The notes beneath the pieces were generated by a model. The model was not told the origin of the DNA. It saw only the letters and a program-made list of their open reading frames with translations, and searched no databases. A DNA stretch of 64,000 bases from Jejuia sp047345485 (GTDB lineage: Bacteria > Bacteroidota > Bacteroidia > Flavobacteriales > Flavobacteriaceae): assembly GCF_047345485.1 (NCBI RefSeq), contig NZ_JBLFEN010000002.1:556556-620555 (forward strand), read 5' to 3'. The position numbers were made by a program, and so were the translations under genes. This document shows, one piece after another, positions 36,019-45,464 of this stretch. Numbering within the stretch: the first letter of the stretch is position 1; each line of letters starts with the position of its first letter.

Positions 36019-37107
36019 TTGATGAATTTTTTTAAACTTACAACATTTATTATTTTCTTGAGTATCACAATACACTTGAATGCTCAAGAAAAAAAATTTA
36101 AAATACACACCATTGCCTTTTACAATTTAGAGAACTTATTTGATACTATAAACGATCCTTTAAAATTTGATGAATATAGCCCTATAATGGAATTAAAAAC
36201 CAATCGTGCGGAAGCTTATGATCAAAAAACAAGAAATATGGCACGTGTAATTTCTGAAATTGGTAAAAAAGATACACATAATACTCCCGTAATTCTTGGT
36301 GTTTGTGAGGTTGAAAATAGAACTGTTTTAGAAGATCTTGTAAATGATTCCCTTTTGATTGAAAAAGATTATGGTATTATACATCATGATTCTCCAGATG
36401 CGCGAGGTATTGATGTAGGACTATTATATCAGAAAAGTCTATTTACACCCACGCATACTAATACTTATGAATTAAAAATATACGACGACCAAGATGGAAA
36501 ACGTATCACGACTAGAGACCAATTGGTGGTAAGTGGCCAGTTGGAGGATGATATGATTCATATTATTGTAAATCATTGGCCATCAAGACGCGGTGGAGAA
36601 GCAAGAAGCAGTCCTAAACGAGTAGCCGCTGCAAAATTGAATAAACGAATTGTAGATTCGCTTCAAACCGAAGACCCTTATGCTAAAATATTTATTATGG
36701 GTGACATGAATGACAACCCTAATAATCCAAGTTTAAAGGATGCTTTAAAAACTAAAAGGAAACGCAAAAAAGTCGATTTTAAGGAGCTTTATAATCCTTA
36801 CGAAAACTTTTATCGGGAGGGCTTAGGCACAACTGCCTACAGAGATAATTGGAGTTTATTTGACCAAATTATCGTATCTAAACCGCTTCTTGAAAAAGAG
36901 TATTCATCCTTTAGATACTATAAAGCTGGTATTTTTAACAAGAACTATTTAATTACTTCAAATGGGAAATATAAAGGTTACCCTTTTAGAAGTTGGAGTG
37001 ATGGTGGTTTTAGTAATGGCTATAGCGATCACTTTCCTGTTTATGTGTATGTTATAAAAGAGATCCCCTCTGTCCTATCGGACATCTCCCCTAAGGGGAG
37101 AAATTAA
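36019..37107 (+). CDS. Secreted endonuclease/exonuclease/phosphatase family protein
   Basis: 362 residues. The signal peptide spans ~1-22 (ends HLNAQ). EEP motifs are TIAFYNLENLFDT, GVCEVENR, IIVNHWPSRRGG, MGDMNDNP, GLGTTAYRDNWSLFDQII and NGYSDHFPVY. It is a paralogue of the cytoplasmic protein at 30087..31055, with extra signal and tail. The last ~13 residues (EIPSVLSDISPKGRN) come from an intergenic palindromic repeat that has run into the frame. By family it is a nuclease or phosphatase acting in the periplasm or outside. Confidence 0.88.
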   Translation: MMNFFKLTTFIIFLSITIHLNAQEKKFKIHTIAFYNLENLFDTINDPLKFDEYSPIMELKTNRAEAYDQKTRNMARVISEIGKKDTHNTPVILGVCEVENRTVLEDLVNDSLLIEKDYGIIHHDSPDARGIDVGLLYQKSLFTPTHTNTYELKIYDDQDGKRITTRDQLVVSGQLEDDMIHIIVNHWPSRRGGEARSSPKRVAAAKLNKRIVDSLQTEDPYAKIFIMGDMNDNPNNPSLKDALKTKRKRKKVDFKELYNPYENFYREGLGTTAYRDNWSLFDQIIVSKPLLEKEYSSFRYYKAGIFNKNYLITSNGKYKGYPFRSWSDGGFSNGYSDHFPVYVYVIKEIPSVLSDISPKGRN

Positions 37108-37142
37108 AAAGACCTATCAGGTTTTAAAAACCTGTGAGGTCT
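37071..37142. repeat. Cluster of three palindromes overlapping the gene end
   Basis: TGTCC-tatc-GGACA (37071-37084), TCTCCCC-taa-GGGGAGA (37085-37101) and a long imperfect inverted repeat, AGACCTATCAGGTTTT with its partner AAAACCTGTGAGGTCT (37110-37142). The first two lie inside the coding sequence; the third follows the stop and can act as a terminator. Elements of this type are common between flavobacterial genes. Confidence 0.7.
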
Positions 37143-37161
37143 AAAACTATTTAAAAACGTC

Positions 37162-37602
37162 TTACCCTAACCAAGCACTCCACGGAATTCTTGATAAAAA
37201 TAAGACTAGTGCTATGGTGTAAAAAATAGCAATGATTTTTAGTTTAGGACCTGATGTTAGCTTCTTTTTATGTTTTGAGTAGCCAATCGTAATTAAAGCT
37301 ACGGCAATAATATTTATAGTTGGGTGCTCAACAAGATACAATCTGTTAATAGCATCTTTCATAACACCGCCCATTCCTAGTTCGCTAAATAAAGCTAATC
37401 TTGGTGAAACAAAGTATAATACCAAGCCAATTAATAATTGAATGTGCGAAACAATTAAAGTAAATAAAGAAATTCTAAAGTCTTTAGGGCTATATTCTTT
37501 TCCTGTAACAGATTTAAATAACGCATTACCAGTTGCAAGAATAAGTATTAAAAGCACTAAATAAGCCCAATAGGAATGTAATACTTGAATAGTTTCGTAC
37601 AT
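37162..37602 (-). CDS. Four-helix membrane protein, cytochrome b-like
   Basis: 146 residues, with four hydrophobic segments (WAYLVLLILILATGNALF, ISLFTLIVSHIQLLIGLVLYF, TINIIAVALITIGY, IIAIFYTIALVLFL). Histidines sit at helix edges (VLHSYW, VSHIQLL, VEHPTIN), which could ligate haem as in small cytochrome b561-type proteins. There is no CxxCH site. The family is seen in Bacteroidota without an assigned function. It is convergent with the secreted EEP gene and has no operon partner. Confidence 0.6.
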   Translation of the reverse strand: MYETIQVLHSYWAYLVLLILILATGNALFKSVTGKEYSPKDFRISLFTLIVSHIQLLIGLVLYFVSPRLALFSELGMGGVMKDAINRLYLVEHPTINIIAVALITIGYSKHKKKLTSGPKLKIIAIFYTIALVLFLSRIPWSAWLG

Positions 37603-37650
37603 GATTTTATAGTTTTTAGAAGTTCAAAAATAATGATTTTAATTCATAAA

Positions 37651-37678
37651 AAAACCGCTTCTTAGTAAGAAGCGGTTT
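37651..37678 (-). terminator. Terminator of the endonuclease I-family gene
   Basis: AAACCGCTTCTTA-g-TAAGAAGCGGTTT hairpin with a T-run on the minus strand, 19 nt past the stop at 37697. Confidence 0.85.
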
Positions 37679-37696
37679 AAATTATTCAATAAATTA

Positions 37697-39304
37697 TTAC
37701 CATTTATTCTCTGCAGCATCACCGCCCCAAATAAGAGTAGCTATAAAAGGATTATCTATAAATGGGTTTCGATTACCTTGAGCACCAAAAATTACAGTAT
37801 TTCGCTGTACTTCAAAATCTGACACAGGATCTTCTCTATTCCATTTTAGAAACAGCTCTATTGAACCGACTTTTGTAAACGTTTCTCCATATCTTATATT
37901 TAAATACAGTATCATTCGTGCTACATCACCTTTCCATTCGTCTCCTGGATACCAAGAATTCTCATTTATCAAGGCATTGCTACCACTGCTATCTACAAAT
38001 CTAAAGTTAGACCTACTGCTATTTACAGCAGCATCGCAAGCTCTTAAATGATGTAAATCTGAAAAAGCTTCACCTTCATCCCTTTCGGCTAATAGTGATT
38101 GAGGATATACATGCTCAGTATTAAATGTTTGTGGCGTATGAGAATTAGAACCAGACGTCCATTCTCGTTCATCTCTACTCTCTCCAGTATACATTAAAAC
38201 AACATTTGCCGTATTACTTAAATCTTCATCAGCATCATATAAGAAATTATGCCGTTGCCCATAAGTTAATATTGTGGTGTGTTTTGTTTGTGTTAAACTT
38301 TCTATTTCGTCAAACATTATAGTTACATCTTCTACAAATAAAACATCATTATAATAATTTTGTAGAGCTATTGGGATATTAAAATTAATACCTGCAACTA
38401 CATTTATAGTTACATTAGCTGTAGCACATGTTTGATTTTGAGTATCATTATCGCATATTGTATAGGTAAAAGTATCTTCTCCTATAAAATTACTACTAGG
38501 CGTATATACTACACTACCATCAGCTTGCAATATTGCACTACCTTGTATAGTATTTGTATCAAGTTCCAAAATTGTGGTTCCAGCGATAACAACATCATTA
38601 TCTAAAAGATCTGAAATTGTAAGCGCCATAGTATTTGAAGCATTATAATTATCATCTATGGCGTTTATACCATCTTCTACGGTTATCCTAACAGGCGCTG
38701 AAGAGCAATTACCGTTATCATCACAAATGGTATAAGTAAAAATATCTTCTCCAACGAAATCAGTTTTAGGTATATACATCACAATTTCATTATCTAGTGT
38801 GACATCACCTTCTGTATTGGCAATTTTATCAACTGATGAAATGGTTACATTACTTTCTAAAACATCATTAGATGTTAAATCATCTATGGTTAAAGTTTTA
38901 TTTGCGATAGTGATATAGCTATCTTCAACTGCTATAGAAACATTACCTTTTTCAACATCAATAAAAACAGTGGCCGTAGAACAATTATTTTGTACTGTTT
39001 CGCAAATTGTATAACTAAAAGAATCTTTTCCAATAAAATTGTTTTCTGGAGTAAATGTAATTATGCCATTAACATTTACAACTCCGCCTTTGGTATTAAT
39101 TGTGTTCAATTCTAAACTCGTTCCTTGAACGTTTTCATCATTTCTTAAAATATCTGAAATTACAATTTCTCTATTCTGCACCGTAGTATATAAATCATCG
39201 AAAGCAACTGGTTTGGGAACTGGTGGTTCAATTGAATCTGAACTAGAGCAATTTGTAATAAATAGAACAACTAACGCGAATTTAATTACTTGTATTGTCT
39301 TCAT
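37697..39304 (-). CDS. Endonuclease I-family lipoprotein with three Ig-like repeats
   Basis: 535 residues. The lipobox is LFITNC (Cys ~20), followed by SSSDS. Three ~90-residue Big_9-like Ig repeats follow (each with a LxxNDxxVxG motif, a VxYTPxxxFxGxDxFTYTICD motif and a terminal VxV strand) up to ~residue 300. The endonuclease I domain (~310-515) then carries GQRHNFLYDADED, FNTEHVYPQSL with H398, SDLHHLRACDAAVNSSRSN and WKGDVARMILYLNIRYG. This family cuts DNA nonspecifically, usually outside the cytoplasm. As a lipid-anchored, probably surface-exposed nuclease downstream of a TonB receptor gene, it fits nucleic-acid scavenging. Confidence 0.87.
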   Translation of the reverse strand: MKTIQVIKFALVVLFITNCSSSDSIEPPVPKPVAFDDLYTTVQNREIVISDILRNDENVQGTSLELNTINTKGGVVNVNGIITFTPENNFIGKDSFSYTICETVQNNCSTATVFIDVEKGNVSIAVEDSYITIANKTLTIDDLTSNDVLESNVTISSVDKIANTEGDVTLDNEIVMYIPKTDFVGEDIFTYTICDDNGNCSSAPVRITVEDGINAIDDNYNASNTMALTISDLLDNDVVIAGTTILELDTNTIQGSAILQADGSVVYTPSSNFIGEDTFTYTICDNDTQNQTCATANVTINVVAGINFNIPIALQNYYNDVLFVEDVTIMFDEIESLTQTKHTTILTYGQRHNFLYDADEDLSNTANVVLMYTGESRDEREWTSGSNSHTPQTFNTEHVYPQSLLAERDEGEAFSDLHHLRACDAAVNSSRSNFRFVDSSGSNALINENSWYPGDEWKGDVARMILYLNIRYGETFTKVGSIELFLKWNREDPVSDFEVQRNTVIFGAQGNRNPFIDNPFIATLIWGGDAAENKW

Positions 39305-39320
39305 AATGCTATATTAAATA

Positions 39321-39352
39321 TATAAAGCCAGTATTAGGATACTGGCTTTATA
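39321..39352 (-). terminator. Hairpin between the endonuclease gene and its upstream operon
   Basis: Perfect 14-bp stem TATAAAGCCAGTAT / ATACTGGCTTTATA with a 4-nt loop. The minus strand continues AT-rich but without a strong T-run, so it may be a weak terminator or an mRNA-processing hairpin between 39374 and 39304. Confidence 0.55.
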
Positions 39353-39373
39353 TGTTATACTTAATGAGATATT

Positions 39374-41050
39374 TTATTGGATAACATAAATATAATCTCC
39401 GCTTTCGCTTAATTCTAAAAGATATGTTTCTGTTCCTGTAGGAAATGCAGAAATAGTAATTTCATATCTTTTACCTACTTCCGTATCTGGAAAATTTGCT
39501 TTTAATACAATATTGAAAGCCAATAATAGTTCGTCTTCATCCCAAAAAGTAGAACCACCTTCTCTTCTATTAAAATTACCGAAACGTTCTAAATTCTCTA
39601 ATTCGTCTGCTAAATCTTCTATTGATGCTAACTCGGTTACTACCCTTTCATAATCATCAGATATGAACTCATACGGGATCGCATTATTTGGCTCCCACCT
39701 TCCGTTATTGTACGTAAACTTAAGTGTTGCTGCTGGTGCTAACCAAGATGTTCCAAATTCATAAAATGTACCTCTTGTTAATGTTCCTGTAGAACCTCCA
39801 AAAAAGAACTGATATACCAAAAATATATTATCATCTTCTTGTGCAAAAGGAAATTCTCTAGCTACAAATGTTGGCAAATAATTTTCTGGTAATACAGAGT
39901 TACTAAAGTTATTAAATCGTCCTGGGGCTCCCATCTCGTCGTAATCAGTATCTTTTAACACATAAACATTGTCTTCATCTAAAATTTCCCAATTTGTACC
40001 ATTGTATCTTAAAAAGGCAAATAACTGATCTGTTGACCCTTCTAACCCTCCTGCTTTTACATTTATCTGTCTTACTCTCCATCTTGTAGAAGCAGAGTCT
40101 GTAGATTCGTATTTTAAAGCTATGTTAACTATTTCTCCATCGAAGTTAGAAACATCTACATCTTCAGACAGTACATAGTCATTATCATTGTTAGTAGGTA
40201 CCGTTGTAAATGTTACTTCTTCCCAGGTAGCAGTTGTGACATCTCCTGTATAATCTGTAGCAATTAATACTTGAATACCTAAATTATCTGGATTACCAAA
40301 TCTGAAATTTTGATTAATTTGTATTCTTAGGTTTGCACTATCAGAAAAATCAAGAACTGGCGAAACTAACCAATCTTCATTTTCAAAATTAGAACCACTA
40401 CTAAAACCACTCATTTGTACATTACCGAAATCTACACCTTCAGACCAAGATTGATCTCCTGTTATATCAACTGGTATCCACCCTTCAAAAGCACCAAAAT
40501 TAGTTTCGCTAATTACTCTAGTACCATCTTCAGGAGCTTCGTTAAACTTAAGATATTCTACTCTAGTTATATCTCCTTCTTGTGGCGTTGAATTTACTCT
40601 AGCTACAATAGTTTCTAAAAAACTTTCTTCACTTTCACTAGGTAGAAATGCTCCAGACCCTTGAGTTGGATAATCAGAAGCTCTTAACTCGTACTTATCA
40701 GCTGTGATATATCTTAAAAAATCTTCATCATTAGTATTGCCACCAGGTGTGTAACTTACATCTACAAATACATTTAGACCATCTACTGCTGTATTTATTC
40801 TATTGGATAAAATAGGAGCAATTTTAATTTCTGCATCTTCTATTGAAGGGAATGCATTAAATATTTCGTAAAAATCGTCTTCCTCATCATCAAAACCCTC
40901 AAAATCATCTGAAGTTAATTCATAAGTGATATCGTTTAAAATTGGTGTAGCCTCTCCTGCTTCTCGAAAAGCTTCATCTAGTTCGTCGTTACATGATACA
41001 AGTAATACACCACATAAAAATGTTACGATTAAATAATTTAAATTTTTCAT
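39374..41050 (-). CDS. Choice-of-anchor J lipoprotein partner of the TonB receptor
   Basis: 558 residues. The lipobox is VLLVSC (Cys 20), followed by acidic residues (NDELDEAF). The N-terminal half is unassigned and acidic (FEGFDDEEDDFYEIF). A choice-of-anchor J-like jelly roll lies at ~180-335 (FGAFEGWIPVDITGDQSW, FENEDWLVSPVLDFSD, NLRIQINQNFRFGN). The C-terminal third is unknown. It begins 29 nt after the receptor gene, so the two are co-transcribed. The arrangement resembles SusC/SusD-type pairs, but it is not a SusD homologue. It is probably the surface ligand-binding lipoprotein. Confidence 0.7.
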   Translation of the reverse strand: MKNLNYLIVTFLCGVLLVSCNDELDEAFREAGEATPILNDITYELTSDDFEGFDDEEDDFYEIFNAFPSIEDAEIKIAPILSNRINTAVDGLNVFVDVSYTPGGNTNDEDFLRYITADKYELRASDYPTQGSGAFLPSESEESFLETIVARVNSTPQEGDITRVEYLKFNEAPEDGTRVISETNFGAFEGWIPVDITGDQSWSEGVDFGNVQMSGFSSGSNFENEDWLVSPVLDFSDSANLRIQINQNFRFGNPDNLGIQVLIATDYTGDVTTATWEEVTFTTVPTNNDNDYVLSEDVDVSNFDGEIVNIALKYESTDSASTRWRVRQINVKAGGLEGSTDQLFAFLRYNGTNWEILDEDNVYVLKDTDYDEMGAPGRFNNFSNSVLPENYLPTFVAREFPFAQEDDNIFLVYQFFFGGSTGTLTRGTFYEFGTSWLAPAATLKFTYNNGRWEPNNAIPYEFISDDYERVVTELASIEDLADELENLERFGNFNRREGGSTFWDEDELLLAFNIVLKANFPDTEVGKRYEITISAFPTGTETYLLELSESGDYIYVIQ

Positions 41051-41079
41051 TTTTTTAAATTTTATTTTAAAGACTAATT

Positions 41080-43680
41080 CTAAAATCTTATTGTAGTACT
41101 TACACTAAACGTTCTTCCAGGGCCAAAAAATACCTCAGCTCCAGCAGCAGTTCCTCCATTATCGTCTGCTCTTGTAATGTATAATTGATTGAATACGTTA
41201 TACATTCTTGCACTTATTGTAGCATCTAAATCTGAGATTTTGAAATTATGGCGAAATGATGCATCGAATAAATGATAATTAGGTACTTCATAAGGATCTC
41301 TCCTTAGAAAGTCAATTCTTTCTTGATTATTTAAATCTTCCTGACTTAAAACACGGTCGCTAGGATCAAAATCAGCATAATATCTATCATAATAATTATA
41401 ATCAATAAAAAATGAGGTCTCTGGTGATATATCTAGTCTCAAATTTAAACCTGCTGTGGTTTGAGCAGATCTACCTACAGGCAAATCTGTTACCAGAACT
41501 CTAAATTCATCTTGAACAACCTGGTTTTCATCTAATCTTACTACATCTACATCATCTAACCACTTCCAGTTTCCTAAAGAAACAAAACCTTTTAAGTTTA
41601 AAAAGTTATAGGGTCTGTATTCAAAATCTACTTCTACACCTTGATGTAATGCATTTATTCCTGTAATATTATCAAAAACTTGTTGATCTGCTGTTTCTCC
41701 ACCAGGTAGTTGTACTTGTTCAGTTCTATTTCTAGTTTCAGTACGGTCACTCCACCTTGTATTATATAGATTTACATTAACAGCTAGTTTATCTGTTCTT
41801 AAACCATAACCTAATTCTAAACTAAAAATTTTCTGGTTTTCTGCTTCTGTATTTGTGGCATCGTTATCATTAGTTGGCCATATAGCATTTGGAAATGGGG
41901 CTCTTTCAAAATATCCTATATTAAAAAATGCATTATGATAATCATCAACTCTATAATTGGCTCCAGTTTTAGCACCAAAACCAGTAAAATTAATCCAATC
42001 TGTTTTTCTATTGGGATCACTAGGTGTTTTTAAAAATAAATCTTCCCTTTGATATTGTGTTTGCGATACATTACCTGCTACGAATGCAGAGATATCATCT
42101 TTATCGTACTCTAACTGACCAAAACCTCCGCCAATTCTTAATAAAGTTTTGGTATGAAATAAAAATTTATCTCCAGTTCTTAATTGGTTTTGAGGGTTGT
42201 TAATATTTCCATTATCTAGCTCTACTAACTCACCACCTAATAAATCATCTATTTCTCGGAATCTTTCGTACTCTCCATATTTAACATCTAAACCTAATGT
42301 TAAATCTAATTCATCATTAATTGTTTTATTGTAATTAGACAAAAGTCCATACCAATAGTGTTTATTAATACTAGCTATTAAATAAGAATTGGAAATTCTG
42401 TTAGCACTATTATTTCTAACAACTTGGTCGACGTCTACAGGTCCGTAATCTCCTAATCTAAGACTATTATTTATAAAAGCACTAGAACTCGAGTCTAAAC
42501 CATCGCCTTGGTCAAAAATAATTCCACCTACACCAGAACTATAATACAATGAGGTTGCTAATTTAGATTCATCATCTATATTCCAATAATGAGACAAACC
42601 CATTAAAGGCTTGTGAAAAAAGTTTTCACTTAAACTAAAAATTTCTCCATTTCTTATTCCAAAGTCTGAATTAGTTCTAATACCATTTGGGCTTTGTTTG
42701 GTTTGCTGTAGAGTTAATCTTTCAAACCTAGTGCCATGTCGTTGTGGAGCACCAGTAGCTGTAAAAACTAATTTATGATTATCATTGAATTTTTTAGATA
42801 TACCAGCAAAATAAGTAAATGCATCAAAAGGTGTTCCATCTACGTAACCATCACCAAAAGTTCTATCTGCATAAATAGTTGCTGAGAAACCATTGGTTAG
42901 TCCTGTAGATAACTTAAGTGCATATTTATTATAACCATTATTGCCTAAACCGTAAGAAAACATTCCACCCTTGTTAGCATTAGTAGTTTCTGTAATTATG
43001 TTGACTGTACCACCTATTGATGGCACTGCTAATTTGGATGCCCCTAAACCTCTTTGGGTTTGGGTAAATTTAGTTACATTACCAATACCAGCCCAGTTAG
43101 ACCAAAAAACTCGACCATCAAGAAAATCATTTACTGGAATTCCATTTATAACAACTGCTACGTTTTCAGAATTAAACCCACGTAAGGTAATTTCTCCATC
43201 TCCAAAACCCCCACTTCCTCTTGTGGTAAAAACACCTGGAGTAGATTTTAAAATCTCTACAAATTCTTGGTTTCCTAATTTTTGAGCTATTTCCTCTTGT
43301 TTAATAGTAGATACAGCAACTGGTGTCTTTCTATCAACAGCAAGAGACGCGAAAATTTGAATTTCTCCAAGACCTACTTGGCTAGATTCCATTTTCACAT
43401 TACTTAAAGTAACATCACCAGAAAATGTAATTGTTTTTGTAGTATAACCTACATAGGTTATCACAATTTCTCCAGAATCTTCTAGTGTAGTAATTGAAAA
43501 ATTACCATCAAAATCAGTAGTAACTCCATTTGAAGTTCCTTTTTCGATAACATTTGCACCGGGTAAAGGTAAGTTTGAACCTACCTCAACAATAGTACCT
43601 GTTATTGTACTTTGAGCTATGGCAACAGTCGTAAATAACGAAACTATTACCATAATTAATAAATTAGTTGTTTTTTTCAT
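41080..43680 (-). CDS. TonB-dependent receptor (second copy)
   Basis: 866 residues from the Met at 43680 (MKKTTNLLIMVIV). The frame extends upstream to 43719, but a -7 box at 43722-43729 would put the transcript start at or after that Met, and the signal peptide (ending TVAIAQ) begins properly here. It has a carboxypeptidase-like domain (GSNLPLPGANVIEKGTSNG ... VITYVGYTTKTI), a plug (FVEILKSTPGVFTTRGSGGFG ... VVINGIPVND), and a barrel ending FSVSTTIRF. It shares the NGIPxN...GRxxWSNWxG block and an NxxHxLxFTAxxAPxRxG block with the receptor at 33105..35906. Confidence 0.9.
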   Translation of the reverse strand: MKKTTNLLIMVIVSLFTTVAIAQSTITGTIVEVGSNLPLPGANVIEKGTSNGVTTDFDGNFSITTLEDSGEIVITYVGYTTKTITFSGDVTLSNVKMESSQVGLGEIQIFASLAVDRKTPVAVSTIKQEEIAQKLGNQEFVEILKSTPGVFTTRGSGGFGDGEITLRGFNSENVAVVINGIPVNDFLDGRVFWSNWAGIGNVTKFTQTQRGLGASKLAVPSIGGTVNIITETTNANKGGMFSYGLGNNGYNKYALKLSTGLTNGFSATIYADRTFGDGYVDGTPFDAFTYFAGISKKFNDNHKLVFTATGAPQRHGTRFERLTLQQTKQSPNGIRTNSDFGIRNGEIFSLSENFFHKPLMGLSHYWNIDDESKLATSLYYSSGVGGIIFDQGDGLDSSSSAFINNSLRLGDYGPVDVDQVVRNNSANRISNSYLIASINKHYWYGLLSNYNKTINDELDLTLGLDVKYGEYERFREIDDLLGGELVELDNGNINNPQNQLRTGDKFLFHTKTLLRIGGGFGQLEYDKDDISAFVAGNVSQTQYQREDLFLKTPSDPNRKTDWINFTGFGAKTGANYRVDDYHNAFFNIGYFERAPFPNAIWPTNDNDATNTEAENQKIFSLELGYGLRTDKLAVNVNLYNTRWSDRTETRNRTEQVQLPGGETADQQVFDNITGINALHQGVEVDFEYRPYNFLNLKGFVSLGNWKWLDDVDVVRLDENQVVQDEFRVLVTDLPVGRSAQTTAGLNLRLDISPETSFFIDYNYYDRYYADFDPSDRVLSQEDLNNQERIDFLRRDPYEVPNYHLFDASFRHNFKISDLDATISARMYNVFNQLYITRADDNGGTAAGAEVFFGPGRTFSVSTTIRF

Positions 43681-43721
43681 GATTTTTGAAAAATTATTTA
43701 ATAATTTGAAATTAGTCACGT

Positions 43722-43729
43722 CAAAAATA
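43722..43729 (-). promoter_or_regulatory. Putative -7 box for the TonB receptor-lipoprotein operon
   Basis: TATTTTTG on the minus strand lies 41 nt before the ATG at 43680. No -33 TTTG was seen. Confidence 0.45.
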
Positions 43730-43790
43730 CTGATAATTATAAGATTAACATTAACTAAATGTTAAGAGTTTTAACAGTTTTTATTAACAA

Positions 43791-43823
43791 AAAAGCATCG
43801 ATATCAACGATATCGATGCTTTT
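43791..43823 (-). terminator. Terminator of the pgi operon
   Basis: Perfect 15-bp stem AAAAGCATCGATATC / GATATCGATGCTTTT with a 3-nt loop and a T-run on the minus strand, 21 nt after the pgi stop. Confidence 0.9.
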
Positions 43824-43843
43824 AGTGAAAATTATGCAATGTT

Positions 43844-45463
43844 TTAAGAGTTTTCTTTATAATAATTCAACAAGTTAGAAGTAGAATTATCGTGTTCATT
43901 TTTGGTGTTTCCAGTAAATTCTTTTAAAATTTTACTTGCTAATTGCTTCCCCAATTCTACACCAAATTGGTCGTAGCTAAAAATGTTCCAAATTACGCCT
44001 TGTACAAATATTTTATGTTCGTACATAGCTATCAGTTTTCCTAAACTTTCTGGTGTTAACTTTTTAATAAAAACAGTATTGGTAGGTTTATTGCCTTCAA
44101 ACACTTTAAATGGTATTATAGTTTCTGGAGTTCCTTCTGCTATTACTTCTTCTTTTGTTTTCCCATTAAGTAATGCCTCAGTTTGTGCTAAGAAATTTGA
44201 AATTAATTTGTCGTGATGATCCTGATTTCCATGTAGCGATTGTGTAAACCCAATAAAATCTGCAGGAATTAATTTAGTCCCTTGATGTATCAATTGAAAA
44301 AAGGCATGTTGTGAGTTCGTTCCTGGTTCTCCCCAAATTAATGTTCCAGTTTCGTAATCTACTGGGGTTCCATTTCTATCTATACTTTTACCGTTACTCT
44401 CCATAATACCCTGCTGAAGGTATGTAGCAAATTGATTTAAATATTGAGAGTACGGAATAACAGCTTCACTTTCTGCCTTAAAAAAATTATTGTACCAAAC
44501 GCTTATCAAGGCTAAAACAACAGGAATATTCTTATCAAAATCTTCAGTTTTAAAATGCTCGTCCATTTTATGTGCGCCTTCTAGTAAACTTGCATAATTG
44601 TTGTAACCTACCGCTAAACTAATAGATAAACCTACAGCACTCCACAACGAAAAACGGCCGCCAACCCAATCCCACATAGGGAATATATTATTAGCATCTA
44701 TTCCAAAATTTTTAACTGTATCTATATTGGTTGAAACTGCCACAAAATGATTTGCTATATCTTTTCCGGTAGCTGATTTTAAAAACCAAGATTTTAAGGT
44801 ATTGGCATTTGAAATGGTTTCTTGTGTAGTAAAGGTTTTAGAAACAATAACAAATAGTGTTGTTTCTGGATTTAAGTTTTTAATAACTTCGTTTACATGA
44901 TCGCCATCAACATTACTTACAAAATGTGTTGTTAAGTGATTTTTATAATATTGAAGTGCATCTACTACCATTGCCGGTCCTAAATCTGAGCCACCTATAC
45001 CTATATTTACTATATCTGTAAATTGTTTACCTGTAAAGCCTTTTCTTGCACCATTAACAACTTCATTTGTAAAACCTTCTATTTTTTGTTTTACCTCATG
45101 TATTTCAGGTATTATATTTTTACCATCAACAGTTACAACAGCAGATTTTGGTGCTCTTAAGGCTGTATGCATTACCGCTCTCCCTTCAGTTTTATTTATT
45201 TTTTCACCAGAAAATTGACTTTCAATTGCTGCTTTTAATTTTACATCATCTACTAGCTCTAAAAGATATTGAAAAGTTTCATCTGTAATTCTATTTTTTG
45301 AAAAATCTACATAAAAATCATCAAATGTTATTGTAAACTTATTTGCTCTTTCTGGATCTTTGGCAAATAAATCTTTCATATGAAGATCTTTAGTGTCTTC
45401 AAAATGAACTTTCAACTTATTCCATGCATTAGTAGTTGTAGGATTTACATTTGGTAGTGCCAT
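43844..45463 (-). CDS. pgi: Glucose-6-phosphate isomerase
   Basis: Interconverts glucose-6-phosphate and fructose-6-phosphate in the cytoplasm. 539 residues, the long form. Both family signatures are visible: WDWVGGRFSLWSAVG, and the region GTLIWGEPGTNSQHAFFQLIHQG. Sugar-phosphate contacts in NIGIGGSDLGPAMV and VSKTFTTQET are present. It is the last gene of a four-gene operon, starting 1 nt after the M23 peptidase stop. Confidence 0.97.
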   Translation of the reverse strand: MALPNVNPTTTNAWNKLKVHFEDTKDLHMKDLFAKDPERANKFTITFDDFYVDFSKNRITDETFQYLLELVDDVKLKAAIESQFSGEKINKTEGRAVMHTALRAPKSAVVTVDGKNIIPEIHEVKQKIEGFTNEVVNGARKGFTGKQFTDIVNIGIGGSDLGPAMVVDALQYYKNHLTTHFVSNVDGDHVNEVIKNLNPETTLFVIVSKTFTTQETISNANTLKSWFLKSATGKDIANHFVAVSTNIDTVKNFGIDANNIFPMWDWVGGRFSLWSAVGLSISLAVGYNNYASLLEGAHKMDEHFKTEDFDKNIPVVLALISVWYNNFFKAESEAVIPYSQYLNQFATYLQQGIMESNGKSIDRNGTPVDYETGTLIWGEPGTNSQHAFFQLIHQGTKLIPADFIGFTQSLHGNQDHHDKLISNFLAQTEALLNGKTKEEVIAEGTPETIIPFKVFEGNKPTNTVFIKKLTPESLGKLIAMYEHKIFVQGVIWNIFSYDQFGVELGKQLASKILKEFTGNTKNEHDNSTSNLLNYYKENS

Positions 45464-45464
45464 A

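Noticed and set aside
42971..43285. 104-residue frame opposite the second TonB receptor
   Set aside because: Complement of the plug-domain codons, low-complexity and without a family match.
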